DNA of 45,324 bases from Sphaerochaetaceae bacterium (GCA_024698005.1 JAILRW010000058.1:1-45324), one strand, 5' to 3'. Shown: positions 1 through 7,278, counted from the first letter of the stretch. Notes: generated by a model not told the origin, from the letters alone. Made by a program: numbers and translations.

Positions 1-2
1 CT

Positions 3-1034
3 GGAGATATTACAGTCAAGAAAGGTGATGTCATCAGTCTGTTTGCTGAAGGAGAGACTCAGACATATGATAAATATCTCAGTATCCAGTGCACATCTGA
101 CTGCTATGTGTATGGAAACGTGATGAGTATTCTCGATCCTGTGAACTATGCAACCGATACTGATATTTCAGTGGCTTTTGCTTTAGCTGGATTGTTCAAG
201 GATAATACTTTTATAAAAAATCATGGTACAAAGGAACTGATTCTGCCAGCTACTACCTTATCAGTTGCTTGCTATTATGAAATGTTCTATGGCTGTACAG
301 GGCTAACAGCAGCACCTGAACTACCAGCCACTACCTTGGCAGTTGGTTGCTATTATGAGATGTTTGCATACTGTACAAATCTATCTGAAGCACCGGAACT
401 ACCAGCCGAGACCTTGGCTGACTCTTGCTATAATGGAATGTTCCATGACTGTAGAAATCTAACAGGGGCACCGGAACTACCGGCCGAGACCTTGGCTGAC
501 CGTTGCTATTTTGGAATGTTCTGTAGATGTACAAATTTAACAGAGGCACCAGAGCTTCCAGCCACTACCTTGGCTGACAATTGCTATAACTATATGTTCC
601 AAGGTTGTGAAAAGCTAACAGTAGCACCAAAACTTCCAGCAACTACTTTGGCATATCGTTGCTATTTTGAGATGTTCTTTCAATGTACAGGTCTAACTGA
701 AGCTCCAGAGCTGCCAGCTACGACCTTGGCTGAGAATTGCTATGAGCTCATGTTCTTAGAATGTAAAGCGCTTGAAAAGGCCCCAAAATTGCCAGCCCCA
801 ATCTTGGTTGACTCTTGTTATAGGGGAATGTTCACGAGCTGTTATGCCCTTGAGTCAATAACCTGTCTTGCAACAACAAATATCAATTCTAACAGTTTAG
901 GAGGCTGGTTAGATGATGCAGGTATCAATGCAACAGGAAAGAAATTCTATAGAAGTTCAGAAACAGCCTATGAAACATGGCAATCGTATGTTTTAGAAAG
1001 TGATGGTTGGACTATAGATGTGTACAATAACTAA
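3..1034 (+). CDS. BspA-like leucine-rich-repeat surface protein, 3' part
   Basis: The reading frame is open from base 3, so the gene begins before the window; the GTG at 108 is only an internal Val codon. About 35 residues precede it, including GDITVKKGD, which looks like a beta-rich segment. Eight 26-residue repeats follow, with consensus LPATTLAxxCYxxMFxxCTxLTxAPE, then a non-repeat tail ending NSLGGWL...DGWTIDVYNN. Repeats of this sort occur in BspA-like, cell-surface or secreted LRR proteins of gut and oral bacteria and trichomonads, where adhesion roles are known for some members. Conserved Cys and Met in each repeat set this subtype apart. No membrane anchor is visible in the part seen. 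A terminator follows directly. Family assignment is confident; function is inferred. Confidence 0.85.
   Translation, partial: GDITVKKGDVISLFAEGETQTYDKYLSIQCTSDCYVYGNVMSILDPVNYATDTDISVAFALAGLFKDNTFIKNHGTKELILPATTLSVACYYEMFYGCTGLTAAPELPATTLAVGCYYEMFAYCTNLSEAPELPAETLADSCYNGMFHDCRNLTGAPELPAETLADRCYFGMFCRCTNLTEAPELPATTLADNCYNYMFQGCEKLTVAPKLPATTLAYRCYFEMFFQCTGLTEAPELPATTLAENCYELMFLECKALEKAPKLPAPILVDSCYRGMFTSCYALESITCLATTNINSNSLGGWLDDAGINATGKKFYRSSETAYETWQSYVLESDGWTIDVYNN
243..866 (+). repeat. eight tandem 78-bp coding repeats
   Basis: The repeat unit is 78 bp (26 codons), starting at 243, 321, 399, 477, 555, 633, 711 and 789. Each copy codes a variant of LPATTLAxxCYxxMF. Copies 3 and 4 are especially alike at the DNA level, suggesting recent expansion by slippage or unequal recombination. 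Confidence 0.85.
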
Positions 1035-1054
1035 TTAATTATTTGATTTTAATC

Positions 1055-1093
1055 AATGTCGGCTCTCAATTCATATTGGAGACCGACATTTTT
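1055..1093 (+). terminator. terminator of BspA-like gene
   Basis: AATGTCGG pairs with CCGACATT, extended by CTCT/GGAG around a one-base bulge, followed by TTTTTG. It lies about 20 nt after the TAA stop. Confidence 0.75.
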
Positions 1094-1368
1094 GTTGTGT
1101 CAGCAAATAATTCCACATCTCGAGGAGGTTTCAGAAAGCTTATTGCTATACTTAGAAAAAAGAAACTCCTTGTAACCTAGATGTAACCATCCAAAGTTGC
1201 TCTATAGGAGAATAAGGAGAACAAAAGGATGAGCGGAGAATCATCCATACGAAATGAAAATGCAAATAATAAATAATGATTGTACCAAAGGGTTACCCCT
1301 GAAAAATAAACCATAAGATAGGCCAATATTTATGATTTACTTTATGTTTTTAAACTTCTATTACATCA
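1094..1368. other. non-coding gap with a possible 15-codon ORF
   Basis: This A+T-rich gap lies between two convergent genes. The only item of note is a 15-codon reading frame at 1229-1276 (+), MSGESSIRNENANNK, preceded by AAGGAG at 1214-1219. No clear promoter or terminator was found here. I cannot say whether the short frame is translated. Confidence 0.4.
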
Positions 1369-2181
1369 TTAGAATTTGAATGTTCGGCTGAAGGCTATAT
1401 AACCAACAGCATTCAAATGGTACATTCTCTCTGTGAAAAGAAAGTTGATAAGATGACTTTCTTTTTCGCCGTTCTTGACAGTTACTATGTGATCAAGAGT
1501 TGCAATATTGTAATATCCATGTAGTCCTATACGGCAGGTAATTCTATCCTTCAGAATTATCCAGAATCCTGCATCGAGATCGAGAGCAATCTTTATATCC
1601 CTATGAGAATAAGTAGTGTTTTCTGAGAAGTTTCCATAATTATGTGCTTCTATATTAATTCTAGGTCCCAATGATGTATAAAAGCTGACCGATTCGTTGA
1701 ATCTATGTCTTATTGCTGGACCCATCATTATGGCAAACTTGAAGTTCCTGTTAAATGACCAGTCTTTTTCTTTGTTTTTTGCATTCTTTTCTTCGTTGCT
1801 CTCTGGTTCGTTCGTGTTTGTTATGTTAAGTCCACTCGTTGTTGTTGTATCAAAATTAGAATCCGTTAATTCTGATGTAATACTCTCATCAATGTTATTT
1901 TGTTTTTCAAGTGAATACGCCCAGGCATTTACTGTGAAAAAGGAATTTAAAGAGGTGCGAGGAGCTTGTGCTCCAAAGCGGAAAATAAAACCTGTAGAGT
2001 TGCGTTCTATATCGAAACCAAGGATTGTATAGTCGACACCGAATACATTGCTATTACGCTTTCCTAAAGTATCTACAATAGTAGTAGCGATATTTAGCTC
2101 AAACCTATCGAAATCTTTTGCAAAAGAAGTTTCCGCTACAATGAGAATAATCATTGTAATCAGGAAACATTTTTTCTTCAT
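1369..2181 (-). CDS. secreted protein, probable outer-membrane beta-barrel
   Basis: The protein is 270 aa from the chosen start MKKKCFLITM, which begins a typical signal peptide (KKK, then a hydrophobic stretch, cleavage near SFA-KDF). The frame stays open to an ATG at 2214, but that adds 11 residues ahead of the signal peptide. The mature part alternates polar and hydrophobic residues, has a low-complexity Asn/Glu/Lys/Thr-rich loop (about residues 105-140), and ends ...AFSRTFKF with a terminal Phe, as outer-membrane barrels often do. I do not recognise the family. A perfect TATAAT lies 6 nt before the ATG, so the mRNA may be leaderless, although GGAGA also sits in that gap. Divergent from rsuA. 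Confidence 0.7.
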   Translation of the reverse strand: MKKKCFLITMIILIVAETSFAKDFDRFELNIATTIVDTLGKRNSNVFGVDYTILGFDIERNSTGFIFRFGAQAPRTSLNSFFTVNAWAYSLEKQNNIDESITSELTDSNFDTTTTSGLNITNTNEPESNEEKNAKNKEKDWSFNRNFKFAIMMGPAIRHRFNESVSFYTSLGPRINIEAHNYGNFSENTTYSHRDIKIALDLDAGFWIILKDRITCRIGLHGYYNIATLDHIVTVKNGEKESHLINFLFTERMYHLNAVGYIAFSRTFKF

Positions 2182-2187
2182 TCTCCA

Positions 2188-2193
2188 ATTATA
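2188..2193 (-). promoter_or_regulatory. -10 box of the barrel-protein gene
   Basis: TATAAT on the minus strand ends 6 nt before the ATG at 2181. The -35 is weak (TTCATG with an 18-nt spacer). Confidence 0.5.
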
Positions 2194-2225
2194 ATCTAAA
2201 AAAATGGTTGCCATGAAGATATAAC

Positions 2226-2254
2226 TTAAAGAAAGACCTCATTTAGGCTATCAT
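2226..2254 (+). promoter_or_regulatory. putative rsuA promoter
   Basis: A weak -35 (TTAAAG), 17-nt spacer and TATCAT, followed by 6 nt (ATTCGC) and then the rsuA ATG. No Shine-Dalgarno sequence fits in the gap. Confidence 0.5.
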
Positions 2255-2260
2255 ATTCGC

Positions 2261-2974
2261 ATGGAACGGCTCGATAAGGTCATTAGTGGTAGTGGAAGAC
2301 TCTCAAGAAAAGAGTGTAGAAGCTACGTGAAGCAAAAGAGAATAACCGTAGATGGTGAAATAGCAACCTCTGTCGATATGAAGGTTGATAAGGACAGATC
2401 TGAAATCAAAATTGATGGAGATCTGGTTCTGACAAGAAGACGAATGGTTGCTATTTTGAATAAGCCATCCGGCTATGTGACAAGCACAGAAGACCCTAGA
2501 GATAAAACAGTGATGGCCTTAATTCCAGAAGAGTACCGATATCTTGAACTCTTTCCTGTAGGACGGCTTGATAAGGAAACAGAAGGCTTACTTGTCATGA
2601 CCAATGATGGGGAGCTCGCACATCGCCTCATAGCGCCAAAAAATGGGGTCAGAAAGGTCTACTTTGCCCGCTTTGAAGGTAATCTTGTGCCTGAGGATGT
2701 AGACGCGTTCAGAGAGGGCCTTACGCTCAAGGATGGTCAGGTTTGTCTACCTGCAGAAATCTGCAGCTACAATGATGGTTGCCTTATTCTTATAAGGGAA
2801 GGTAAATATCATCAAGTGAGAAGGATGATGGCATCAAGGGGAATGAAAGTCACATATCTTGAAAGGGTGATGGAAGGTGATCTATCTCTAGCAAATCTTG
2901 AGCGGGGTGGTTTCAGGGTGCTGACAGCTGAAGAGGAAAAACTTCTCTTTTCAGAGGAAAAACCTTATGTCTGA
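2261..2974 (+). CDS. rsuA: 16S rRNA pseudouridine synthase, RsuA family
   Basis: The protein is 237 aa, the usual size for the RsuA/RluB/E/F family. It has an N-terminal S4 RNA-binding domain (about residues 1-58), then the catalytic domain with the family motif GRLDKETEGLL (catalytic Asp at about 104) and EGKYHQVRRMM near residue 185. The end (LERGGFRVLTAEEE) resembles E. coli RsuA more than RluB, so modification of the 16S position-516 equivalent is the likely activity; separating RsuA from RluB needs a phylogeny. The start has TATCAT 6 nt upstream and no ribosome-binding site, suggesting a leaderless mRNA. No terminator precedes the tRNA promoter just after the stop, so read-through into the tRNA-Pro terminator is likely. 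Confidence 0.88.
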   Translation: MERLDKVISGSGRLSRKECRSYVKQKRITVDGEIATSVDMKVDKDRSEIKIDGDLVLTRRRMVAILNKPSGYVTSTEDPRDKTVMALIPEEYRYLELFPVGRLDKETEGLLVMTNDGELAHRLIAPKNGVRKVYFARFEGNLVPEDVDAFREGLTLKDGQVCLPAEICSYNDGCLILIREGKYHQVRRMMASRGMKVTYLERVMEGDLSLANLERGGFRVLTAEEEKLLFSEEKPYV

Positions 2975-2977
2975 GAC

Positions 2978-3006
2978 TTGACACTTTTTTCAACATGAGC
3001 AATACT
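2978..3006 (+). promoter_or_regulatory. promoter of first tRNA-Pro
   Basis: TTGACA (2978-2983), 17-nt spacer, AATACT (3001-3006). It begins 3 nt after the rsuA stop codon. The second tRNA copy has the same layout with GATACT. Confidence 0.75.
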
Positions 3007-3018
3007 CTTAATTCGTTA

Positions 3019-3091
3019 CGGGATGTCGCCTAGCGGCTATGGCGTCTGCTTTGGGAGCAGAATATCGATGGTTCGAGTCCATTCATCCCGA
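3019..3091 (+). tRNA. tRNA-Pro (UGG), copy 1
   Basis: A full cloverleaf can be drawn: acceptor CGGGATG/CATCCCG, D stem GCC/GGC, anticodon stem TCTGC/GCAGA with loop TTTGGGA (anticodon TGG, reading CCA; G37 present), T stem GATGG/CCATT with loop TTCGAGT, and discriminator A. CCA is not encoded. Confidence 0.95.
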
Positions 3092-3096
3092 CTCTA

Positions 3097-3129
3097 AGGC
3101 TTCTGAAATTTTCAGGAGCCTTTTCTTTT
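3097..3129 (+). terminator. terminator of tRNA-Pro copy 1
   Basis: AGGCTTCTGAA pairs with TTCAGGAGCCT (11 bp, one G-U), with a 3-nt loop and then TTTTCTTTT. Confidence 0.85.
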
Positions 3130-3147
3130 GCTCTTTGCAAAAGGCTC

Positions 3148-3176
3148 TTGACACTTTCTCTCTGTTAATCGATACT
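3148..3176 (+). promoter_or_regulatory. promoter of second tRNA-Pro
   Basis: TTGACA (3148-3153), 17-nt spacer, GATACT (3171-3176). Confidence 0.75.
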
Positions 3177-3187
3177 CTCATTCGTTA

Positions 3188-3260
3188 CGGGATGTCGCCT
3201 AGCGGCTATGGCGTCTGCTTTGGGAGCAGAATATCGATGGTTCGAGTCCATTCATCCCGA
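3188..3260 (+). tRNA. tRNA-Pro (UGG), copy 2
   Basis: Base-for-base identical to the copy 169 bp upstream, with its own promoter and an identical terminator hairpin. Confidence 0.95.
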
Positions 3261-3265
3261 CTTTG

Positions 3266-3297
3266 AGGCTTCTGAAATTTTCAGGAGCCTTTTCTTT
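3266..3297 (+). terminator. terminator of tRNA-Pro copy 2
   Basis: Same 11-bp hairpin as copy 1, followed by TTTCTTTTG. Confidence 0.85.
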
Positions 3298-3307
3298 TGC
3301 TCTTCTC

Positions 3308-3336
3308 TTGAGAGCAAACTTTTAATGTACTAGTAT
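3308..3336 (+). promoter_or_regulatory. nth promoter, leaderless layout
   Basis: TTGAGA, 17-nt spacer, TAGTAT, then 7 nt (CATCAAT) to the nth ATG. Transcription would be expected to begin at or within 1-2 nt of the ATG. Confidence 0.7.
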
Positions 3337-3343
3337 CATCAAT

Positions 3344-3943
3344 ATGGATCTGACCGCCTTCAATATTTTATCTGACAGCTATCCTGAGGATATAAAGTTC
3401 CTGGTAAATGATGATAATTTCCAGTTCATCATTTGTGTCATTCTATCTGCACAGACCACAGATAAGAGAGTGATGGAAGTAACTCCAATGCTTTTTGAGA
3501 AATATCCTAATGCTGCATCTCTTGCCAAAGCGGATTTGGAAGCTGTAGAGGAGATAATTAGGCCTCTAGGCTTTTTCAGGGCCAAGGCTAGAAATATCAT
3601 AGGTTTTGCTCATGAAGTTGATAGGCTTGGCTATATTCCAGATTCGATAGAGGAGCTTGTTAAGCTTCCTGGTGTTGGTAGAAAGACAGCCAATTGCTAC
3701 CTTGAGCACATAGGCCGTCCTGCTGTAATAGTTGATACTCATTTCAAGAGAGTGTGCTACCGTCTAGGCTATACAGATAGCAAGGACCCAGATAAGGTAG
3801 AAAAGGATATTAGAAGGATTGCTCCTGAAGAGAAGTGGAGCCGTATGTCCATGGTGCTGAATGCTTATGGACGCGATGTCTGCCACTCCCAGAGACCTGA
3901 TTGTGAAAACTGCCGTGTCTCTTCCTATTGCAAGAGGAGATAG
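3344..3943 (+). CDS. nth: endonuclease III (DNA glycosylase/AP lyase)
   Basis: The protein is 199 aa, a normal length. It excises oxidised pyrimidines and cleaves at the resulting abasic site in base excision repair. The helix-hairpin-helix is LPGVGRKTA (108-116), with the catalytic Lys at 114. The catalytic Asp is at 131 in VDTH. The C-terminal [4Fe-4S] cluster ligands C180, C187, C190 and C196 keep the expected C-x6-C-x2-C-x5-C spacing. No ribosome-binding site precedes the ATG; a promoter with its -10 box 7 nt away suggests a leaderless transcript. The last 19 bp overlap the end of the convergent gene on the minus strand. Confidence 0.95.
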   Translation: MDLTAFNILSDSYPEDIKFLVNDDNFQFIICVILSAQTTDKRVMEVTPMLFEKYPNAASLAKADLEAVEEIIRPLGFFRAKARNIIGFAHEVDRLGYIPDSIEELVKLPGVGRKTANCYLEHIGRPAVIVDTHFKRVCYRLGYTDSKDPDKVEKDIRRIAPEEKWSRMSMVLNAYGRDVCHSQRPDCENCRVSSYCKRR

Positions 3944-4314
3944 CCCTCTTCAGAGGACTCAAGTAGGGCAAGAGAGTAGGTGTTAAGGATCTTTAAATCA
4001 AGCGCTTTAGGCTCCTTATCTCTTGTGAAGAAGAGCCCAGAAGGGCCACATGCTGAGTACTTCTCCTGCAGCATTCTGAGGTCAGTTTTGAAAATGTATC
4101 CAAGATCGGTTTTTGTTGCCTTGCTTTCAAATTCAAGAGATATATTGAATTTCTTTCTGTCCACTCCTTTTTTATCCGTATAGCCGATTATTACGACAGG
4201 TGGCATGATATAGAAAGAGCCATCGCCAGTTCTTTCAAGATGGGCTTTCTGGAGCTTTCTGATGGCGATTCTGTCGTTCAAATTAGGTAGTAGTACGAGA
4301 AGATTGGGCTTCAT
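3925..4314 (-). CDS. hypothetical protein, 129 aa
   Basis: The family is not recognised. I start at MKPNLLVLLPNLNDR because a perfect TATAAT lies 7 nt upstream of that ATG; the open frame extends 13 codons further (4353), but those codons contain the promoter. It is soluble in appearance, with no signal peptide or membrane segment, and is rich in Leu and Lys. An Ile/Val-rich stretch (MPPVVIIGYTDKKG, about residues 37-50) looks like a buried strand. The 3' end overlaps nth by 19 bp, so the two messages are antisense at their ends. Codon use resembles its neighbours. Confidence 0.6.
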   Translation of the reverse strand: MKPNLLVLLPNLNDRIAIRKLQKAHLERTGDGSFYIMPPVVIIGYTDKKGVDRKKFNISLEFESKATKTDLGYIFKTDLRMLQEKYSACGPSGLFFTRDKEPKALDLKILNTYSLALLESSEEGYLLLQ

Positions 4315-4321
4315 GGTGCGT

Positions 4322-4327
4322 ATTATA
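4322..4327 (-). promoter_or_regulatory. -10 box of the 129-aa gene
   Basis: TATAAT on the minus strand, 7 nt before the ATG at 4314. No convincing -35 at 16-18 nt; TTGTAT occurs at 20 nt. Confidence 0.45.
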
Positions 4328-4358
4328 AAGCACCATAAAGAAAAATGATACAAAGCTA

Positions 4359-4387
4359 TTTACAAAAGAAAGTAGAGTTGATAAAGT
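4359..4387 (+). promoter_or_regulatory. rpmB promoter
   Basis: TTTACA (4359-4364), 17-nt spacer, TAAAGT (4382-4387). It predicts a start near 4394, giving a leader of about 108 nt that opens with a long hairpin. Confidence 0.55.
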
Positions 4388-4396
4388 AGTTAGGCG

Positions 4397-4463
4397 TTGC
4401 GACATGAGAATATATTCTGCATATGCTCGTGATCATGGATCACTCAGAAGGTTCTCGCCGCAA
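4397..4463 (+). ncRNA. structured 5' leader of rpmB, candidate cis-regulatory RNA
   Basis: One long irregular stem-loop with four nested helices: TTGCG/CGCAA (4397-4401 with 4459-4463), GAGAA/TTCTC (4406-4410 with 4452-4456), TTCTG/CAGAA (4415-4419 with 4445-4449) and GTGATC/GATCAC (4429-4434 with 4438-4443), the last with a 3-nt ATG loop. That is 21 Watson-Crick pairs separated by internal loops, like many ribosomal-protein autoregulatory leaders. It is not a terminator because no T-run follows. The ribosome-binding site AAGGTGG (4486-4492) lies outside the stem. The regulatory role is inferred. Confidence 0.55.
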
Positions 4464-4501
4464 GTAAAAAGAACATAACCAAATTAAGGTGGATAATAAT
4501 C

Positions 4502-4732
4502 ATGGCTAGAAGATGTGATATTTGCGGTAAGGGAACTGTTTCAGGTAATGTCGTTACTCGTAAAGGTCAGGCAAAGAAGAAGGGTGGTGTAGGTCAGCAC
4601 ATCGGTGTAACAACAAAGCGTGTTTTCCGCCCTAACCTTGTTTCTGTCAAGACCCTCATCAAGGGAACTCCTACAACCATTAAGGTTTGTACTCGCTGTC
4701 TCAGAACTGGTGCGTTCACAAAGCTTGTATAA
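4502..4732 (+). CDS. rpmB: 50S ribosomal protein L28
   Basis: The protein is 76 aa, the normal length for L28. The start MARRCDICGKG and the HIGVTTKRVFRPNL segment are diagnostic. Two CxxC pairs (CDIC near residue 5 and CTRC near residue 63) give the zinc-ribbon version of L28. It sits in the large ribosomal subunit. AAGGTGG lies 9 nt before the ATG, a strong ribosome-binding site in contrast with the leaderless neighbours. It is monocistronic, with its own promoter, a long structured leader and a terminator. Confidence 0.97.
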   Translation: MARRCDICGKGTVSGNVVTRKGQAKKKGGVGQHIGVTTKRVFRPNLVSVKTLIKGTPTTIKVCTRCLRTGAFTKLV

Positions 4733-4757
4733 TCAAAACTCCCTTGATAAAGCAGAG

Positions 4758-4786
4758 GCTCTGGTAAATTCCAGAGCTTTTCTTTT
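4758..4786 (+). terminator. rpmB terminator
   Basis: GCTCTGG pairs with CCAGAGC, with a 6-nt loop, followed by TTTTCTTTTG. Confidence 0.8.
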
Positions 4787-4823
4787 GTTAACTCAAATCA
4801 ATGCAAAGAGGTACAGCTAGTAC

Positions 4824-4852
4824 TTCTTTGTTTTTTTCTTTTCGTGTAAACT
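4824..4852 (+). promoter_or_regulatory. putative thrA promoter
   Basis: TTCTTT, 17-nt T-rich spacer, TAAACT. The leader would be short, with AAAGGTGA as ribosome-binding site. Confidence 0.4.
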
Positions 4853-4875
4853 TGCCCCAAAGGTGATGCTCATAG

Positions 4876-7278
4876 ATGGAAAATGCAAGAATCCACGCGC
4901 TTGAAGGCGCAATGCTTACCAGCCTAGCGGGGCTGGAAAAACTGATAAAGATAGAGAATCTTTCAGAGGAGAAGACCCAGGTCTTCGTCATTTCTCCTAT
5001 CCACTCAGGTCCTCTCTGCTTTGATGATCTTCTTTTTAGTGCTAGACAGAGAGATGAAAAACTCTGGGGTCTTCTTGAAAGATCACAGCAGGACTGGCTC
5101 GATCTGGTTACCGAATGTGGAGCAGATAGCGACGAAAGTGTCATTGGCACCATGAGAAAGGGTTTTGAGGATATGGAAGATATCCTTCGCTCTGTTTGGT
5201 TGCTTGGAAGTATTTCTCATGCTACACACGATTTCTTTGCAGGGCTCACTTCTGATTTCCTGTCCCTTATTGCCACTTCTTTATTCAAGAAGAATGGCAA
5301 GAAGTGCTCTGCTATCACAGCAGATGAGGCTGTAGCACTCAATAGCTTTGAGAGCAGTACTGTTCTTGTCTATGGCAAGCTTCTGCTCCCAGGAAAAATC
5401 AAACTCAAGAAGATTGAGGGAGAGGCTGAATACACAGCAGCCTTAATCGCTTCAAAGACCCACTCTGCTATCACATATTGGAACAACCGTTCTCTTTTAT
5501 GCACTGCCAGAAGGAAGGATATCCCATCTGCAAAGGTAATAAAGACCATGACCTATGCAGAAGCAACTGAGCTGTCATTCTTTGGTGCTCCTATTGTACA
5601 TCCACACTTCTTTATCCCTGCTCAGTCTGCAGGTCTGGATGTCCAGCTCAGATACTGGGGTGAGATCGAGAATGAGGGTACAGTAATTACAAGTGTAGCT
5701 TCACCTAAGACAAAGAAGAGCGCTCCTGTAAAAGCATTCTCTGTAATGAGAGATATTTCAATAATCAATATTGAAGGCGCAGGTATGTCCGGTGTGCCAG
5801 GTATTTCATCAAGGCTCTTTACTTCCCTTAGAGCAAACGATATCTCTGTCATCCTTATCAGCCAGGCTTCAAGTGAATACTCAATCTGTTTCGCTGTTCC
5901 CGCAAATCAGGTAGAGGAAGCACAGGTCTGTGTAGAGGCTGAGTTCAGAGATGAGATAGAGAATCATCAGATCGCTTCTGTCACTGTAATGAACAGTGTT
6001 GCTATCATCGCAGCTGTTGGTGAAGAGATGACTGGTTCTATCGGTGTTTCAGGAAAGTTCTTCTCTGCTCTCGCAAGAGCTGGTGTAAACGTAAAGGTAA
6101 TTGCTCAGGGTTCAAGTGAAAGAAATATCTCTGCTGTTATCAGAGAGAAGGATTCGGTAAGGGCACTCACTGCTCTGCATGCAGCATTCTTCCTGTCCGC
6201 TCAGGCTCTATCTGTTGGTCTATTTGGACCTGGTAACATTGGAGGAACACTCCTTGACCAGATAAGAGATGAACGCGATAGACTCAAGAAGCAGTTTGAT
6301 ATCGATATAAGGATCAGAGGCATTGCCAACAGCAGAAAGATGCTTCTTTCAGAAGAGGGTGTTGATCTTGATAACTGGAGAGAGCTCTTTGAGACAAAGG
6401 CTGTAGCTTTGGATACTGAGGCATTCCTTGATCATGTAGGAGCTGAATACTATCCACATGCTGCAATTGTTGACTGTACCACAAGCCCAGTGCTGGCAAG
6501 CTCCTATGTCGAGCTTCTGGAAAGATTCCATGTAATTACTCCTAACAAGAAGGCTGCAACTGGTAGCTATGAGTATTACAAGGCAATAATGGACAAGACC
6601 AACAGCAGTGGAAAGAGATTCTTGTATGAGACCACAGTTGGTGCAGGTCTTCCTGTAATAAATACTCTCAATGACCTTATTCAGACTGGTGATGAGATTT
6701 ACAAGATCGAAGGTATGGTTTCTGGTACTCTCGCTTGGCTTTTCAGTAAATATGATGGAAATACTCCATTCTCTGAATTGGTATATGAAGCTAAGAGACT
6801 TGGCTATACAGAGCCAGATCCTCGTGATGACCTCTCTGGTATGGACGTTGCCAGAAAGACTGTAATTCTCGCTCGTGAAATAGGCCTCTCTGTCGAGCTT
6901 TCAGAACTCGACATAACCTCACTTGTTCCAGATGCTCTCAAGGATGCATCCAAGGAAGATTTCTTGAAGAGACTTCCTGAAATGGATGAGGACATGAAGA
7001 GAAGATATGATGAGGCAAAGAGCCGTGGAATGGTTCTGAGATATGTTGGTAAGGTTGATCACGGCAAGTGTTCAGTTGCACTTGAAGAGTGTCCTCTTGA
7101 CCACCCATTTGCTCAGGCTCAGGGAACTGACAATGTCATCGCATTTACAACAAAGAGATATCACGAGGGACAGCCTCTGGTCGTAAAGGGACCAGGTGCA
7201 GGCCCTGAAGTAACTGCAGGTGGAGTTTTCTCTGACCTGCTGAGACTTTCCGTCTACCTAGGCGCAGGTCTCATCTGA
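4876..7278 (+). CDS. thrA: homoserine dehydrogenase fused to a degenerate aspartokinase domain
   Basis: The protein is 800 aa, with the architecture of E. coli ThrA: aspartokinase, two ACT domains, homoserine dehydrogenase. The dehydrogenase (about 445-800) looks intact, with the NAD(P) loop GPGNIGG (451-457), TPNKKA, and GYTEPDPRDDLSGMD. The ACT region keeps QASSEYS (330-336) and QGSSERNIS, the Thr-binding neighbourhood. The kinase half is eroded. There is no KFGGTS at the N terminus, the GRNGSD nucleotide loop is replaced by IEGEAEYTA (180-188), and TDVDGVYT is replaced by NNRSLLCTA (203-211). An in-frame TAG directly before the ATG rules out a longer N terminus. It therefore probably reduces aspartate semialdehyde to homoserine under threonine feedback, with aspartate phosphorylation done elsewhere. 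thrC follows 13 bp downstream. Confidence 0.92.
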   Translation: MENARIHALEGAMLTSLAGLEKLIKIENLSEEKTQVFVISPIHSGPLCFDDLLFSARQRDEKLWGLLERSQQDWLDLVTECGADSDESVIGTMRKGFEDMEDILRSVWLLGSISHATHDFFAGLTSDFLSLIATSLFKKNGKKCSAITADEAVALNSFESSTVLVYGKLLLPGKIKLKKIEGEAEYTAALIASKTHSAITYWNNRSLLCTARRKDIPSAKVIKTMTYAEATELSFFGAPIVHPHFFIPAQSAGLDVQLRYWGEIENEGTVITSVASPKTKKSAPVKAFSVMRDISIINIEGAGMSGVPGISSRLFTSLRANDISVILISQASSEYSICFAVPANQVEEAQVCVEAEFRDEIENHQIASVTVMNSVAIIAAVGEEMTGSIGVSGKFFSALARAGVNVKVIAQGSSERNISAVIREKDSVRALTALHAAFFLSAQALSVGLFGPGNIGGTLLDQIRDERDRLKKQFDIDIRIRGIANSRKMLLSEEGVDLDNWRELFETKAVALDTEAFLDHVGAEYYPHAAIVDCTTSPVLASSYVELLERFHVITPNKKAATGSYEYYKAIMDKTNSSGKRFLYETTVGAGLPVINTLNDLIQTGDEIYKIEGMVSGTLAWLFSKYDGNTPFSELVYEAKRLGYTEPDPRDDLSGMDVARKTVILAREIGLSVELSELDITSLVPDALKDASKEDFLKRLPEMDEDMKRRYDEAKSRGMVLRYVGKVDHGKCSVALEECPLDHPFAQAQGTDNVIAFTTKRYHEGQPLVVKGPGAGPEVTAGGVFSDLLRLSVYLGAGLI

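Noticed and set aside
243-866. CRISPR-like array
   Set aside because: The repeats are 78 bp, contiguous and coding, without unique spacers; no cas genes are present.
3039-3266. Open frame of 75 codons across the tRNA-Pro repeats
   Set aside because: It runs through both tRNA genes, a terminator and a promoter; its repeated protein sequence merely reflects the duplicated tRNA.
4733-4875. Threonine attenuator leader peptide before thrA
   Set aside because: No short frame rich in Thr/Ile codons and no attenuator other than the rpmB terminator.
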